Below are positions 1 through 8,771 of a stretch of 64,000 nt of DNA, piece after piece. Location of the stretch: positions 1-64,000 of the forward strand of contig JAHBVI010000011.1 in assembly GCA_019637635.1 (NCBI GenBank), written 5' to 3'. The DNA comes from Anaerolineae bacterium (GTDB lineage Bacteria; Chloroflexota; Anaerolineae; Promineifilales; Promineifilaceae). The notes beneath the pieces are model-generated. The model did no database searches, was not told the origin of the DNA, and worked only from the letters and a program-made list of their open reading frames with translations. Every line of letters starts with the position of its first letter. The first letter of the stretch is position 1. Made by a program: the position numbers and the translations under genes.

Positions 1-58
1 ATTGGAGATTGGGAATCAGCATGCAACCAATCTCCAATCTCTAATCTCCCAATCTCCT
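1..58. repeat. heptamer array, GGAGATT family
   Basis: Imperfect GGAGATT/GGGAATC units are followed, after a short loop, by complementary CCAATCT and CTAATCT units, giving a hairpin downstream of the NAD kinase gene. The window edge may truncate the array. Confidence 0.8.
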
Positions 59-62
59 TCTT

Positions 63-899
63 TCACTCCTGCCGCATATGCCCCAGCCGGGCCATCAGGC
101 GGCGATAAAAGTAGCCGGTGCTTTCCACACGGGCAAAGGTACAAAAATTGGCATCCCGCTTGATGATGACCACATCATCATTTTGGGCGGTAATGCCGTG
201 TTGTCCATCGGGCGTAATGTACGCCTCATGATCCATGTTGATCTTGATGGTAATCACGGCCGTTTCATGCAAGATCAACGCCCGGTTAAAACTGAGATGG
301 GCGGCCACCGGCAGCACTACAAAGTTTTGTAACTGCGGCGGCAACAGCGGCCCACCTGCCGCCATGGCATAGGCCGTGGAGCCGGTGGGGGTAGCCACAA
401 TCATGGCGTCGGCGGCATAGGTTGTCACCAGGTCGCCATCTACCGAGAGTTGAAAATTGACCACCCGCGCCTGCGCCCCGCGCCCCACCACCACATCATT
501 GAGGGCGGTGAAGGTGTAAGTGATACGGCCGTCGCGCTCCAATGCCGCATTTAACATCAATCGTTTTTCAATCCAAAACTCACCGGCCAGCACCCGTGAC
601 AATTTGTGCCGCCACTCATCCGGCTGCGCTTCACTCAGAAAGCCCACCTTGCCCAGATTGATGCCAAAAAGAGGCACACCACAGGCGATAGAAATACGCG
701 ACGCCTGCAACAACGAGCCATCGCCGCCCAATACCACCAGCAGTTGGCTTTCCTTCACCTCTGGCCGAATCTCGGTCATGTCCCAGGTGGAGGAAATCCA
801 GGCGCGCACGCCCTGACCGGCCAGCCAGCCATACACTTCGTCGGCCAACGGCCGTGACGCCGGAATACGCGGGTGGTGGAGAATGCCGATGGTGTGCAT
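63..899 (-). CDS. nadK: NAD kinase
   Basis: This 278-residue protein is an ATP-NAD kinase, the cytosolic enzyme that phosphorylates NAD to NADP. The family signature GGDGS lies at residues 58-62. LNDVVVGRG and TPTGSTAYAMAAGGPLL give the expected NAD-binding and active-site segments. Length is normal for a bacterial NAD kinase. The ATG at 899 places the start directly before the usual first beta strand (MHTIGILHHP). A heptamer-repeat hairpin separates it from hisS upstream, so co-transcription is possible but not proven. Confidence 0.96.
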   Translation of the reverse strand: MHTIGILHHPRIPASRPLADEVYGWLAGQGVRAWISSTWDMTEIRPEVKESQLLVVLGGDGSLLQASRISIACGVPLFGINLGKVGFLSEAQPDEWRHKLSRVLAGEFWIEKRLMLNAALERDGRITYTFTALNDVVVGRGAQARVVNFQLSVDGDLVTTYAADAMIVATPTGSTAYAMAAGGPLLPPQLQNFVVLPVAAHLSFNRALILHETAVITIKINMDHEAYITPDGQHGITAQNDDVVIIKRDANFCTFARVESTGYFYRRLMARLGHMRQE

Positions 900-963
900 A
901 GAGGGTTGGAGATTGGAAATTGGAGATTGGAGATTGACAATCTCTAATCTCCAATCTCCAATC
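900..963. repeat. heptamer array hairpin between hisS and nadK
   Basis: Four to five GGAGATT-type units (901-940) face CAATCTC/CTAATCT units (940-962), forming a long imperfect stem. The right half overlaps the hisS stop codon, and the last hisS residues EIGD are encoded by array units. Confidence 0.85.
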
Positions 964-2224
964 TCTTCAAATAAGAAACCACCTCGTCCATAGCGATAGA
1001 TTGCTGTTCGCCGCCGTCTAACGGCCGTAGCACCACCAGCCCATTTGCGACTTCTTCTTCGCCCAAGATGAGGACAGTCTTGATGTTGTGTTTGTTGGCT
1101 TCGCGCATCTGGCTTTTCAGGCTGCGCCGCTCGCGGGCAAAGGCCAACCTTGCGCCTATACCGGCTGCCCGCAGCCGGAATACCAGTTGCGCGGCGACCG
1201 TTTTAGTGACGCCGCCAAAATGGGCCACCAGGATTTCCGATTCCGGCGTGGCCGGCGGTTCAATGCCCGCCTCCTGCAAACCGAGGATGATGCGCTCAAT
1301 GCCGCTGCCAAAACCGACGCCGGGCGTGGCCGGGCCGCCAATGCTTTCCGCCAGCCCATCATACCGCCCGCCGCCGCACACCGCCGCCTGCGCCCCAATG
1401 CCTTCCGCCCACACCTCAAACACCGTTTTGGTGTAATAATCAATCCCCCGCACCAGCCGGAAATTGATGGTGTAGCTTTGGTCCAGGGCATCCAGCAGCC
1501 CGCGCAGCTCGACAAAGTGGCTTTCACAGTCGTCACACAGGTAATCAATAATGTGCGGTGCGTTTGCCAGCAGGTCATCCATGCCCGGCTCTTTGCTGTC
1601 CAGGATGCGCAGCGGGTTGCGCCGCAGCCGCTCCTGGTCAATGGGAGCCAGCCTGGGCAGATAATCGGTGAGATATGTTTTGAGCGCGTCCACGTAGACG
1701 GGCTTGCAAGTGGGGCAGCCGGTGCTATTGAGTTGGAAGGTCAGCCCTTTGTAACCCAATTCCCGGTAAAGATTCATGGCCAGCAGCATCACTTCCAGGT
1801 CGGCGGCGGGGTCAATTTCGCCCAGAATTTCGCAGTTGAACTGGCTGTGCTGGCGGTAACGGCCGGCCTGCTGCCGTTCGCGGCGGAAGGCGGGGCCGAT
1901 GGTGTAAACCTTCACCGGCTGCGGCCAACTGGCCATGCCATTTTGAATGTAGGCGCGCATAAAGCCGGCTGTAAATTCTGGCCGCAGCGTCAGGCTGACG
2001 CCTTCCGATTCTTCTACTTCGTAGGTCTCTTTTTTGACAAAAAAGTCTGAGGCGTCACCCACCCCCCGGTGATACAGTTCGGTGTATTCCAGGATGGGTA
2101 GATCTATACGTTGGAAGCCGTACCGATTGGCCAGGGTCACGGCCGTGTCTATCACTAAATCCCAATAGCGGCGATCAGCGGGGAGAACGTCTTGCATCCC
2201 CTTCGCCCGTTGTATGGTGGTCAC
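944..2224 (-). CDS. hisS: histidyl-tRNA synthetase
   Basis: A 426-residue class II aminoacyl-tRNA synthetase that charges tRNA-His. Motif 2 is seen as GPAFRRERQQAGRYRQHSQF, and the histidine-specific loops as LVRGIDYYTKTVFE and VCGGGRYDGL. A C-terminal anticodon-binding domain follows (from about residue 330). Start and length fit the family. The C-terminal tail RLEIGD is odd: its last codons and stop codon are made of the heptamer repeat that fills the space towards nadK. Confidence 0.97.
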   Translation of the reverse strand: MTTIQRAKGMQDVLPADRRYWDLVIDTAVTLANRYGFQRIDLPILEYTELYHRGVGDASDFFVKKETYEVEESEGVSLTLRPEFTAGFMRAYIQNGMASWPQPVKVYTIGPAFRRERQQAGRYRQHSQFNCEILGEIDPAADLEVMLLAMNLYRELGYKGLTFQLNSTGCPTCKPVYVDALKTYLTDYLPRLAPIDQERLRRNPLRILDSKEPGMDDLLANAPHIIDYLCDDCESHFVELRGLLDALDQSYTINFRLVRGIDYYTKTVFEVWAEGIGAQAAVCGGGRYDGLAESIGGPATPGVGFGSGIERIILGLQEAGIEPPATPESEILVAHFGGVTKTVAAQLVFRLRAAGIGARLAFARERRSLKSQMREANKHNIKTVLILGEEEVANGLVVLRPLDGGEQQSIAMDEVVSYLKRLEIGD

Positions 2225-2264
2225 ACTGCCCTCCGAAGGTTTAAGGATGCGCCTGATTATACCC

Positions 2265-2307
2265 GGTTATCGGTAATCGGTAACTGATTACCGATTACTG
2301 ATTACCC
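2265..2307. repeat. heptamer array, CGGTAAT family
   Basis: CGGTTAT/CGGTAAT units followed by the complementary GATTACC units form a hairpin upstream of hisS and at the 3' end of the Cas4-like gene. Confidence 0.8.
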
Positions 2308-2838
2308 CAGCCGCTGCACACACGCGCCGCGCACGCCACAGCGGGTGCAGCGTATCCAGTCGTTGTGGTCGCGGTTTACATCGGGGGCAAACAGGTCGGC
2401 GCGCATGTCGGCCAGCAGGTCGAGCAAATCTTCCTCTAGTTCGGCTGTGTAATCCACCGCAAATGAGTTATCGTTGTATTGGATGATGCCGTAGGCGGGG
2501 CGGATGCCATAGTTTTCTTCGACCAGCAGGCAGTAAGCAGCCAGTTGCAGGATGTGGCCTTCGTGGGGTTCATCGGGGGCAGTGCTGGATTTCAGTTCCA
2601 CCGGCACAATCATACCGTTAGCTTCTTCCACCAGGTAATCCGGCTTTCCTGTCAGGCGCAGATGGTTGGAAACCAGGGCGTCACTGTTGCTGAACCAGGC
2701 GCTCCCGGCGTCGGTGTAGATGACGTTACCATCCGGCAGCCCGGCTTCTTCCTCTAAATTGCGCGACCAGAGCCACAGCCCTAAGGCCAGGGCCAGGAGG
2801 AGTAAACCAATGGCGAGGGAAAAAACGCCGAATACCAT
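2302..2838 (-). CDS. membrane-anchored Cas4-like nuclease, catalytic part
   Basis: This 178-residue protein has one N-terminal membrane segment (about residues 4-24) and then a complete PD-(D/E)XK nuclease core of the Cas4/RecB type. GKPD supplies the metal-binding Asp, VPVELKSS the E-x-K pair and QLAAYC the QxxxY motif. It ends with CTRCGVRGAC, the three C-terminal cysteines that in Cas4 bind a 4Fe-4S cluster. The fourth, N-terminal cysteine is missing here but present in the next gene upstream. No CRISPR array or other cas gene is near, so a housekeeping or defence role outside CRISPR is likely. Activity is inferred from motifs only. Confidence 0.8.
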   Translation of the reverse strand: MVFGVFSLAIGLLLLALALGLWLWSRNLEEEAGLPDGNVIYTDAGSAWFSNSDALVSNHLRLTGKPDYLVEEANGMIVPVELKSSTAPDEPHEGHILQLAAYCLLVEENYGIRPAYGIIQYNDNSFAVDYTAELEEDLLDLLADMRADLFAPDVNRDHNDWIRCTRCGVRGACVQRLG

Positions 2839-2848
2839 ATCGTGGGGC

Positions 2849-2916
2849 GTGATCCGTTATTCGTAACCCGTGAATCGTAAACGGATTACGGGTTACGGGT
2901 TACGGACTACCGATTA
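2849..2916. repeat. heptamer array between the two Cas4-like halves
   Basis: CCGTTAT/CGTAACC/CGTGAAT units face GGATTAC/GGGTTAC units. The array lies exactly between the two gene halves and covers the stop codon of the upstream half. Confidence 0.8.
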
Positions 2917-3145
2917 AGAGTTGGTAAACAAAAAAGGCTATCGTCACAAACACCAGCAGGTATGCCACGCGCCGCGCCCAGATGGATTGGCCGACGACAC
3001 GGCCGTGCTGCTGATGATGCGCCGTCCCTTTTTTCAGCTCGTGGACGTTTTGTGGCTGTGCGCCTTGTTTGCGTTTCAGCCACCAGGCGCGGCGGCAGTA
3101 AAGATAGGTGGAAATTTCGCTTGCCCGAATCCAATCATCGCTCAT
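2900..3145 (-). CDS. Cas4-like nuclease, N-terminal Fe-S part with membrane anchor
   Basis: A protein of about 81 residues. The ATG at 3145 is preferred over an upstream ATG at 3223 because the family homology begins there. The segment SEISTYLYCRRAWWLKR matches the N-terminal cysteine helix of Cas4, and GTAHHQQHG matches the following conserved G-x-x-H region. The protein then ends in a membrane segment (about 57-76) instead of continuing into the nuclease core. Arg-Arg before that segment predicts a cytoplasmic N-terminus. Together with the gene at 2302-2838 it would rebuild one Fe-S nuclease. The two parts are in different frames and are separated by a repeat array. Confidence 0.7.
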   Translation of the reverse strand: MSDDWIRASEISTYLYCRRAWWLKRKQGAQPQNVHELKKGTAHHQQHGRVVGQSIWARRVAYLLVFVTIAFFVYQLLIGSP

Positions 3146-3193
3146 ATGTTCTAATTTTATGCAAATGGATGGCCGTGTCAAGAAGGGGGATGG

Positions 3194-3226
3194 AGATTGG
3201 TTCAATCTTTGAGATTGAACCAATCT
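3194..3226. repeat. perfect hairpin, AGATTGGTTCAATCT type
   Basis: A 15-bp arm, a 3-nt loop and the exact reverse complement, just downstream of galE. The same hairpin recurs at 16433-16465. There is no T tract, so it may be a processing or folding element rather than a classical terminator. Confidence 0.8.
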
Positions 3227-3228
3227 TG

Positions 3229-4212
3229 CTAACGGCCGTACCCATCCGGGTGGGCCACGTGCCAGTTCCAGGCGGTTTCGATGATGGTGCGCAGGTTGGC
3301 GTAGCGGGGCTGCCAGTTCAGGTCGTGGTTAATGCTTTCGCTGCTGGCGATGAGGATGTCCGGGTCGCCGGGGCGGCGGGCGCCAATGGCGGCAGGGATG
3401 GGATGGCCGGTTACGTCGCGGGCGGTCTGGATGACATCTTTGACGCTGTAGCCACGGCCGTTACCCAGATTGTATTTGCCGCTTGGCCCGCCATCCAGCA
3501 GGGCGCGCATGGCTAAAATATGCGCTTCGGCCAGGTCAACCACGTGGATATAGTCACGCACGCAAGAGCCATCAGGGGTGTTGTAATCGTCGCCGAAGAT
3601 GGTGATTTTGTCCCGTTTGCCCAACGCCACTTCCAGCACCAGCGGGATGAGGTGGGTTTCCGGGTCGTGGTCTTCGCCGCGCTCTTCGGTTGCGCCGCAA
3701 GCGTTGAAGTAGCGCAGGCAGGTGTAGCGCATCCCATACAGCCGATCCATCCAATACAGGTAGCGTTCGATGATATTTTTCGACTCGCCATAGGGGCTGC
3801 CGGGCACAATACGCTCATTTTCATCAATGGGCATGCGCTCCGGGTCGTCAAACAGATTGGCGGTGGAGGAGAGAATGAAGCCTCTCACGCCATGCTGTAC
3901 GGCGCTTTCCAGCAGGTTGAGACCGTTGACGATGTTGTCACGCAGGTAGAGGAAAGGTTTTTCCATTGATTCCCCCACCAGGGTGTAGGAGGCAAAGTGC
4001 ATGATGCCGTCTGGTTTGTGGGTGGCGATGGTGGCTTCGACGGCCGTTTTGTCCGCCAGATCACCCTGCACAAACACCGCATCCGGGTGTACGGCATCCC
4101 GGTGCCCCTGGTAAAGATTGTCAAAGACAACCACCTCTTCACCCGCCTTGATCAAACATTCCACCGCAATACTGCCAATATACCCGGCGCCGCCAGTTAC
4201 CAAAATTTTCAT
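3229..4212 (-). CDS. galE: UDP-glucose 4-epimerase
   Basis: A 327-residue extended short-chain dehydrogenase that interconverts UDP-glucose and UDP-galactose. The NAD-binding motif GGAGYIGS is at residues 7-14, the catalytic Ser lies in ILSSTANLF (about 115), and the Tyr-Lys pair in YGESK is at 141-145. Length is typical. The last residues YGR and the stop codon lie in an ACGGCCGT octamer. It could feed nucleotide sugars to the envelope-glycan genes at 54.8-59.4 kb or complete galactose use by the GH42 locus. Both links are inference. Confidence 0.94.
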   Translation of the reverse strand: MKILVTGGAGYIGSIAVECLIKAGEEVVVFDNLYQGHRDAVHPDAVFVQGDLADKTAVEATIATHKPDGIMHFASYTLVGESMEKPFLYLRDNIVNGLNLLESAVQHGVRGFILSSTANLFDDPERMPIDENERIVPGSPYGESKNIIERYLYWMDRLYGMRYTCLRYFNACGATEERGEDHDPETHLIPLVLEVALGKRDKITIFGDDYNTPDGSCVRDYIHVVDLAEAHILAMRALLDGGPSGKYNLGNGRGYSVKDVIQTARDVTGHPIPAAIGARRPGDPDILIASSESINHDLNWQPRYANLRTIIETAWNWHVAHPDGYGR

Positions 4213-4235
4213 CGTTGTATACCTTTTGTTCGGAC

Positions 4236-4300
4236 GTAATTTAGTAATTTAGTAATTGGGTAATTGGGGCGCTAATTACTCAATTACCCAATTACGCAAT
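4236..4300. repeat. tandem array, GTAATT(T/G) family
   Basis: TTAGTAAT/TGGGTAAT units are followed by complementary ATTACTCA/ATTACCCA units upstream of galE. The unit is nearer 8 bp than 7 bp. Confidence 0.75.
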
Positions 4301-4366
4301 AACTGCTTCATCATCGTAGCCTGGGCCAGTTAAGAAGCGGCTAACGCCAGGATAAATGGCTGTGGC

Positions 4367-5521
4367 TCAGGGTTGTACACCTAAGGTTAGTTCTACACGG
4401 ATTTCCTGGTTATCCCGCAGTAGCGTCAGGGTGACAATGTCACCGGCCCTTGTGTTTAGCTCCAGGTACTCATGCAGGCGCATCCAGCCGGTGACAGGGG
4501 TATCGTTCACGGCCGTGAGTACATCCCCGCCCACCAGATAACGCCGGTTGCCCACAATCATCTGCTGCTGTGCGCCGCGAATCCCGGCCGGTAAGGCCGG
4601 CCCTTCCCGGTATAGCTGCGCAATCAGAATACCGCGCGTCACCGGCAGCCCCAACGCCTGGGCCAGTTCTGGCGAAATGTCGTGCCCCAGAAACCCCAAC
4701 CAGGGGTGAGGATAGGTCCCCTTTTCAATCAGCACCGGGACAACCCGCTTCACGGTGTCCACGGGCACGGCAAAGCCAATGCCTTGCGCGCCTTCGCGGA
4801 TGGCGGTGTTGACGCCAATAACCAACCCGCGGGAATCCAGCAGCGGCCCACCGGAATTACCAGGGTTGATCGCCGCGTCGGTCTGGATGACGTTGAAGAT
4901 GGTATTGTTGTTGTCGGTTTCCAACGGCCGTCCCAGCGCACTGATCACCCCCATCGTCAAGGTGCGGTCGAGGCCAAACGGATTGCCAATGGCCACCGCC
5001 CGCATCCCCACCTGCAAACTGGCGGAATCGCCCAATTCCAGCGGCTTCAACTCTCCCGATGGCACATCCACTTGAAGCACCGCCAGGTCATTGGCCGGGT
5101 CCACCCCTACCACCCACGCGGGAACACTTAACTCGTCCGAAAACCGCACCGTCAACCCGGTCGCCCCCTGAATGACGTGATAATTGGTGATGATGTGCCC
5201 TGCCTCGTCATATACAAACCCCGAACCGGTGCCCTCACTGGGCATAGGGCCAAAAAAGAAGTTCATCGTCACCACCTGGGCCGTAATATGCACCACCGAC
5301 GGCCCTACCCGCTCATACAGGTTTGTTACCAACTGTTCCTCTATGTCAATAGGGGCCAGCAGATCATCCGGCAAAGCGGTGGGCAACGGCAGGTTGTCAG
5401 CGGGAAAGGGCACGGCCGTAGGTGTGGCTGTGGGCAAGGGCAGGGGTACGGCCGTGCCTTCAGCCGGCGCACAGCCCACCATCAACCAGAAAACCATAAT
5501 AATTGCAATTTTTCTATCCAT
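4367..5521 (-). CDS. HtrA/DegP-type serine protease with PDZ domain, lipoprotein
   Basis: A 384-residue extracytoplasmic trypsin-like protease. The signal peptide ends in a lipobox (MVGC, Cys17), followed by a Pro/Thr-rich linker. The catalytic triad is visible as His115 (TNYHV), Asp145 (DPANDLAVL) and Ser223 (NPGNSGGPL). A PDZ domain occupies about residues 270-380. It should act at the outer face of the membrane in protein quality control. It is divergent from the cation antiporter, with only 60 bp between start codons. Confidence 0.92.
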   Translation of the reverse strand: MDRKIAIIMVFWLMVGCAPAEGTAVPLPLPTATPTAVPFPADNLPLPTALPDDLLAPIDIEEQLVTNLYERVGPSVVHITAQVVTMNFFFGPMPSEGTGSGFVYDEAGHIITNYHVIQGATGLTVRFSDELSVPAWVVGVDPANDLAVLQVDVPSGELKPLELGDSASLQVGMRAVAIGNPFGLDRTLTMGVISALGRPLETDNNNTIFNVIQTDAAINPGNSGGPLLDSRGLVIGVNTAIREGAQGIGFAVPVDTVKRVVPVLIEKGTYPHPWLGFLGHDISPELAQALGLPVTRGILIAQLYREGPALPAGIRGAQQQMIVGNRRYLVGGDVLTAVNDTPVTGWMRLHEYLELNTRAGDIVTLTLLRDNQEIRVELTLGVQP

Positions 5522-5530
5522 TCCACCAAG

Positions 5531-5558
5531 TTTATAATCCCCGTCCAGCGATAAGCAA
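5531..5558 (-). promoter_or_regulatory. possible near-leaderless promoter of the HtrA gene
   Basis: On the minus strand TTGCTT and TATAAA are spaced by 16 bp. The expected transcription start is only a few bases before the ATG at 5521. The -35 box is weak. Confidence 0.3.
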
Positions 5559-5581
5559 ATCTCAAATTCAGGAAGGGAAAG

Positions 5582-6664
5582 TTGAACACATTTTCACGCA
5601 TACAACATACAGTGGGCCTCGGCCCGGTTCTGCTGCTGCTCAGTTTGGGCATCCCCATTGCTGTTTTTCTGGAATTAACACACGGCAACGCCATCGCCAT
5701 TTTTGTGGTGGCCGCCATCGGCATCATTCCATTAGCCGGCATGATCGGGCACGCCACCGAAGCCCTGGCCGAAAAAGTGGGTCAGCGCGCCGGTGGGCTG
5801 CTGAACGCCACCCTGGGCAACGCCGCCGAACTCATCATCGCCTTTTCCGCCTTGCGCGCCGGATTGATCAGCCTGGTACTGGCTTCCATTACCGGCTCCA
5901 TTCTGGGCAATATCTTGCTGGTATTGGGCGTGTCATTGCTGGCAGGCGGCCTAAAAAACGGCCCACAAAAATTTAACCGGCGCAGCGCCAACATTGACGC
6001 CACCATGCTCATTCTGGCCGTCGTCGCCATCGGCATCCCCTCGCTATTTAACTGGTCACTTGAGCCAGACTTTTACGCCGTGGAAGGATTGAGCATCGGC
6101 GCGGCCATTGCCATGTTGGTGGTGTATGCGCTTTCCGTCATTTACTCATTCACCACCCCCAGTGAAGAAGGCGACCCCCTGGCCCGCGAGGCCCACGCCC
6201 CGGAGGGGTGGAGCATCCGCCACGCCCTCATCATCCTGGTCATCGCCGTCGGATTGATCGTCTATCTCAGTGAAGTGCTGGTGGGCGCCGTAGAGCCGGT
6301 GACGCACGAGTTGGGCCTGAGCGAGTTTTTCCTGGGTATCATCCTCATCCCCCTGGTAGGTAACGTGGCCGAGCATCTGGTGGCGGTGCAGGTGGCTATC
6401 AAAAATAAGATGGATTTGAGCCTGAGCATCGCCATCGGTTCCAGCCTGCAAGTCGCCCTATTTGTCGCCCCCTTGCTGGTTTTCATCAGCCTGCTGTTGG
6501 GCAACCCCATGCCGTTGGAGTTTAACCAGTTTGAGGTGGCGGCCATGGTCGCGGCGGCGTTTGTGGCCGCACTGGTGTCGCTGGATGGCGAGAGCAACTG
6601 GCTGGAAGGGGCCATGCTGCTGACGGTATACGTGATTTTGGGTGTGGGCTTTTTCTTTTTGTGA
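5582..6664 (+). CDS. calcium/proton antiporter, CAX family
   Basis: A 360-residue, roughly eleven-helix membrane protein that exchanges Ca2+ for H+ across the cytoplasmic membrane. Both CAX repeats are present: GGLLNATLGNAAELI near residue 73 and GNVAEHLVAVQVAIKNKM near residue 260, each with the ion-binding Gly-Asn-Ala-x-Glu core. An acidic loop (EEGDPLAREAH) separates the halves. The start is TTG at 5582, supported by GGAAGGG four bases upstream. A hairpin terminator follows directly. Confidence 0.92.
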   Translation: MNTFSRIQHTVGLGPVLLLLSLGIPIAVFLELTHGNAIAIFVVAAIGIIPLAGMIGHATEALAEKVGQRAGGLLNATLGNAAELIIAFSALRAGLISLVLASITGSILGNILLVLGVSLLAGGLKNGPQKFNRRSANIDATMLILAVVAIGIPSLFNWSLEPDFYAVEGLSIGAAIAMLVVYALSVIYSFTTPSEEGDPLAREAHAPEGWSIRHALIILVIAVGLIVYLSEVLVGAVEPVTHELGLSEFFLGIILIPLVGNVAEHLVAVQVAIKNKMDLSLSIAIGSSLQVALFVAPLLVFISLLLGNPMPLEFNQFEVAAMVAAAFVAALVSLDGESNWLEGAMLLTVYVILGVGFFFL

Positions 6665-6669
6665 CCGTA

Positions 6670-6702
6670 AGACATCCGATTTCGCCAAGAAATCGGATGT
6701 CT
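6670..6702 (+). terminator. terminator hairpin after the CAX gene
   Basis: A perfect 14-bp stem (AGACATCCGATTTC and its complement) with a 5-nt loop. A T-rich stretch begins about 10 nt downstream. Confidence 0.6.
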
Positions 6703-6727
6703 GCAAGTGTCATTCTTTTTTCGCCAT

Positions 6728-6801
6728 GACTACAGCGGATAACGAAATGAACGGATTCCTCTCTTGGAATTTATCCGCTTATTTCCCCATCCGTTGTAGT
6801 C
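6728..6801. repeat. imperfect inverted repeat
   Basis: GACTACA-GCGGAT at the left and ATCCG-TTGTAGTC at the right, with an inner complementary segment, give a long interrupted stem between the convergent CAX and GNAT genes. Confidence 0.6.
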
Positions 6802-6844
6802 TTAAGGAGTGGCAAAACTTCGTAACCCTACCGATGTCTCCATT

Positions 6845-7591
6845 TCACCTGTCCAGAATGATGTACACCCGCCGGGAAACTTCGACAAAACCAAGCCGCA
6901 CGGCCGTGCGCAGCGAAGCCTCATTATGCGCACCACAACTCCACACAGGGGTCAGCCCCAGGGATTGGATGTAGCGGGCAACGGCCGTAGCCGTCGCCAC
7001 CGCATATCCTTGTTGCCGGTAAGCGGGCAGGGTGTGAACACCAATCTCGCCATAGAGGTCAGTGCGGGCATAGTTTTGGGCAATGGCGACCAACTGCCCA
7101 TCCACAACAGCGCCAGCCGCGATCATTTCCAGCAAGGTGCGGCGCGGCTGCGCCCCCTGTAATTCAAACGGGGCCGCCTCTAACAGCGACAGGTCAGCCG
7201 GGGTCAGCAGACGCACGTGGGGATGGCTGATGGCAGGCGCGGGTTGGGTGAGCGTGTGATACACGTCTTCCACCAGCCGCACCGGGCAGCCCATCATTTG
7301 CTTGATCAGCGGAGCTAATGCCGGGGCACAATCACGGCTGACGTTAAGACAAAACCAGCCGGGAATTTGCGGCAGCAGGCCGGCCATTTGGGCCACATCA
7401 TGCCCAAAAACCAGTGGTTCACCCGATTGGCCGGTATCTTCGACAACGGCAGTTTCCCACTTCTCCACTGTGCCATCCACCCACGCCCGCGCCAACCCCC
7501 GCCGCAACTGCGAAATGGCGATCACCGTCTCCGGCGTATCCGGCAATGTTTCGGCGAGTTGTTGGCATTGGAGTTGGGAAAGTGGGGGCAT
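6845..7591 (-). CDS. GNAT family N-acetyltransferase
   Basis: A 248-residue protein. The C-terminal half (about 130-245) carries the GCN5-type fold, with the acetyl-CoA binding stretch near TLPAYRQQGYAVATATAVA and a final helix LRTAVRLGFVEV. The N-terminal half is a family-specific extension. The substrate cannot be told from sequence. It stands alone, with a heptamer array upstream. Confidence 0.8.
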   Translation of the reverse strand: MPPLSQLQCQQLAETLPDTPETVIAISQLRRGLARAWVDGTVEKWETAVVEDTGQSGEPLVFGHDVAQMAGLLPQIPGWFCLNVSRDCAPALAPLIKQMMGCPVRLVEDVYHTLTQPAPAISHPHVRLLTPADLSLLEAAPFELQGAQPRRTLLEMIAAGAVVDGQLVAIAQNYARTDLYGEIGVHTLPAYRQQGYAVATATAVARYIQSLGLTPVWSCGAHNEASLRTAVRLGFVEVSRRVYIILDR

Positions 7592-7593
7592 AG

Positions 7594-7672
7594 GAGATCA
7601 AGGAGATCAGAGATTGGAGATTGGAGATTGAAGAGCCACCATCTCTAATCTCCAATCTCCAATCTCTAATCA
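7594..7672. repeat. heptamer array hairpin, GGAGATT family
   Basis: GGAGATC, AGAGATT and GGAGATT units, a short loop, then CTAATCT/CCAATCT units. It separates the GNAT gene from the DinB-like gene and overlaps the stop codon of the latter. Confidence 0.85.
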
Positions 7673-8691
7673 TGTTTCACAAACCGCGGCGGCCAGCGGC
7701 GCAACCCCAACGCCGCCCGCGCATCAATGGCGTGTTCCATTTCGTGCCCCGGCCAGATGAGCAGCCAGACGTAACCGGGTAGTTCACCGCCCCAGGGTAC
7801 GGCAAATGTGCGCTGCAAATTGGTGGGCGCGGTTTGCGCCAACAGGTCAAGCAAGGTGGCGCGGGTGGTTTCATAATCGGTCCATACCTCATCCCAACTT
7901 TGGGTGGCGCGGGCGGCGGCGTTCCGGTTGTTGAAGGCGTTAAATCCGTCTATGGTGTAGTCAAATTCGGGAGTCTGGCCGGCGGCCAACGGCCGTAGCC
8001 CCTCCACCGCCACTTTCTCCCAATCCGTCAGATGGCCGAGCAGGTCCTTCATCGTCCACACGCCGCATACCGGGCGGGTCGTCCATTCCGCCTGGGGGAT
8101 GAGGGGCAGCAACGCCTGAAATGCTTTGCGGCTGCTGTGCAGCATGGCCCGCAGCACGTAAAGGGGGGTGGGGCTGCGCAGGGTTTCGCGGGGTAAGGTA
8201 ACGCGCCAGGTTGCCAGTTGACGGCCGTGATCCGCATCGTGTTTATAGCGCCCGTTCGCCCACACCTGGATGCTGGTGCGCCCGCCCCAGGGCATCTTCC
8301 GGCGGTGGGCCAACAAATCATCGGGCACACGATTCAGGGCTGCCAGGAAGCTGCTGCGCTCCTTCAACAGCATGGCAATCACCTGCTCGTAGGGGATAGT
8401 CCGGTTTTTGGTCAGCAGGGCGGCGTTGCGGTTGGCCAGGCCGCTGTCGTCATTCAAAGGGGGCATGGCAGCAGTACGGCCGTCCAGCACCATCTGGATG
8501 CGCCCGGCATAAACGGCGTCGTCATGGGGGATATGCGCCAGAATATCTTTCACCGTCCAGCCGGGCATCACTTCGGCGCTGCTTACCATCTCTGCGCTCA
8601 GGCCACGCAACTGCCACAACAGGTCAGCCCGTTCCGCGTGCAGCCGCGCCAGATAATGCGCCCGCCACTCATTTGTCATCTCACCTGACAT
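7666..8691 (-). CDS. tandem DinB-like (DinB/maleylpyruvate isomerase fold) protein
   Basis: A 341-residue protein with two copies of a four-helix DinB-like domain. Copy 1 (about 1-170) has PGWTVKDILAHIPHDD and copy 2 (about 175-335) has CGVWTMKDLLGHLTDWE, the motif W-T-x-K-D-x-L-x-H being the metal/thiol-binding helix of the superfamily. Such proteins are putative thiol-dependent transferases or of unknown role. No neighbour suggests a substrate. An internal ATG at 8679 is an alternative start. Confidence 0.75.
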   Translation of the reverse strand: MSGEMTNEWRAHYLARLHAERADLLWQLRGLSAEMVSSAEVMPGWTVKDILAHIPHDDAVYAGRIQMVLDGRTAAMPPLNDDSGLANRNAALLTKNRTIPYEQVIAMLLKERSSFLAALNRVPDDLLAHRRKMPWGGRTSIQVWANGRYKHDADHGRQLATWRVTLPRETLRSPTPLYVLRAMLHSSRKAFQALLPLIPQAEWTTRPVCGVWTMKDLLGHLTDWEKVAVEGLRPLAAGQTPEFDYTIDGFNAFNNRNAAARATQSWDEVWTDYETTRATLLDLLAQTAPTNLQRTFAVPWGGELPGYVWLLIWPGHEMEHAIDARAALGLRRWPPRFVKHD

Positions 8692-8711
8692 CTTTTACTC
8701 CTCGTAGAACC

Positions 8712-8760
8712 GTTTGTAGTAGGCGATTCATCGCCTTCTGACGACACTAAAGTGCCTGCT
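8712..8760. repeat. decayed GTTTGTAGTAGGCG hairpin, copy A
   Basis: The left arm GTTTGTAGTAGGCGATTCATC is almost identical to copies at 28460 and 42073. The right arm has diverged (GTGCCTGCTGC). Confidence 0.6.
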
Positions 8761-8771
8761 GCGCACGATTT

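Noticed and set aside
1088..2050. A 320-codon open frame antisense to hisS
   Set aside because: hisS motifs occupy this DNA in full. The antisense frame has no recognisable domain and no ribosome site.
2302..3145. Cas4-like genes as part of a CRISPR-Cas locus
   Set aside because: No repeat-spacer array or other cas gene lies in 64 kb. The membrane anchors and housekeeping neighbours point to a non-CRISPR Cas4-like nuclease.
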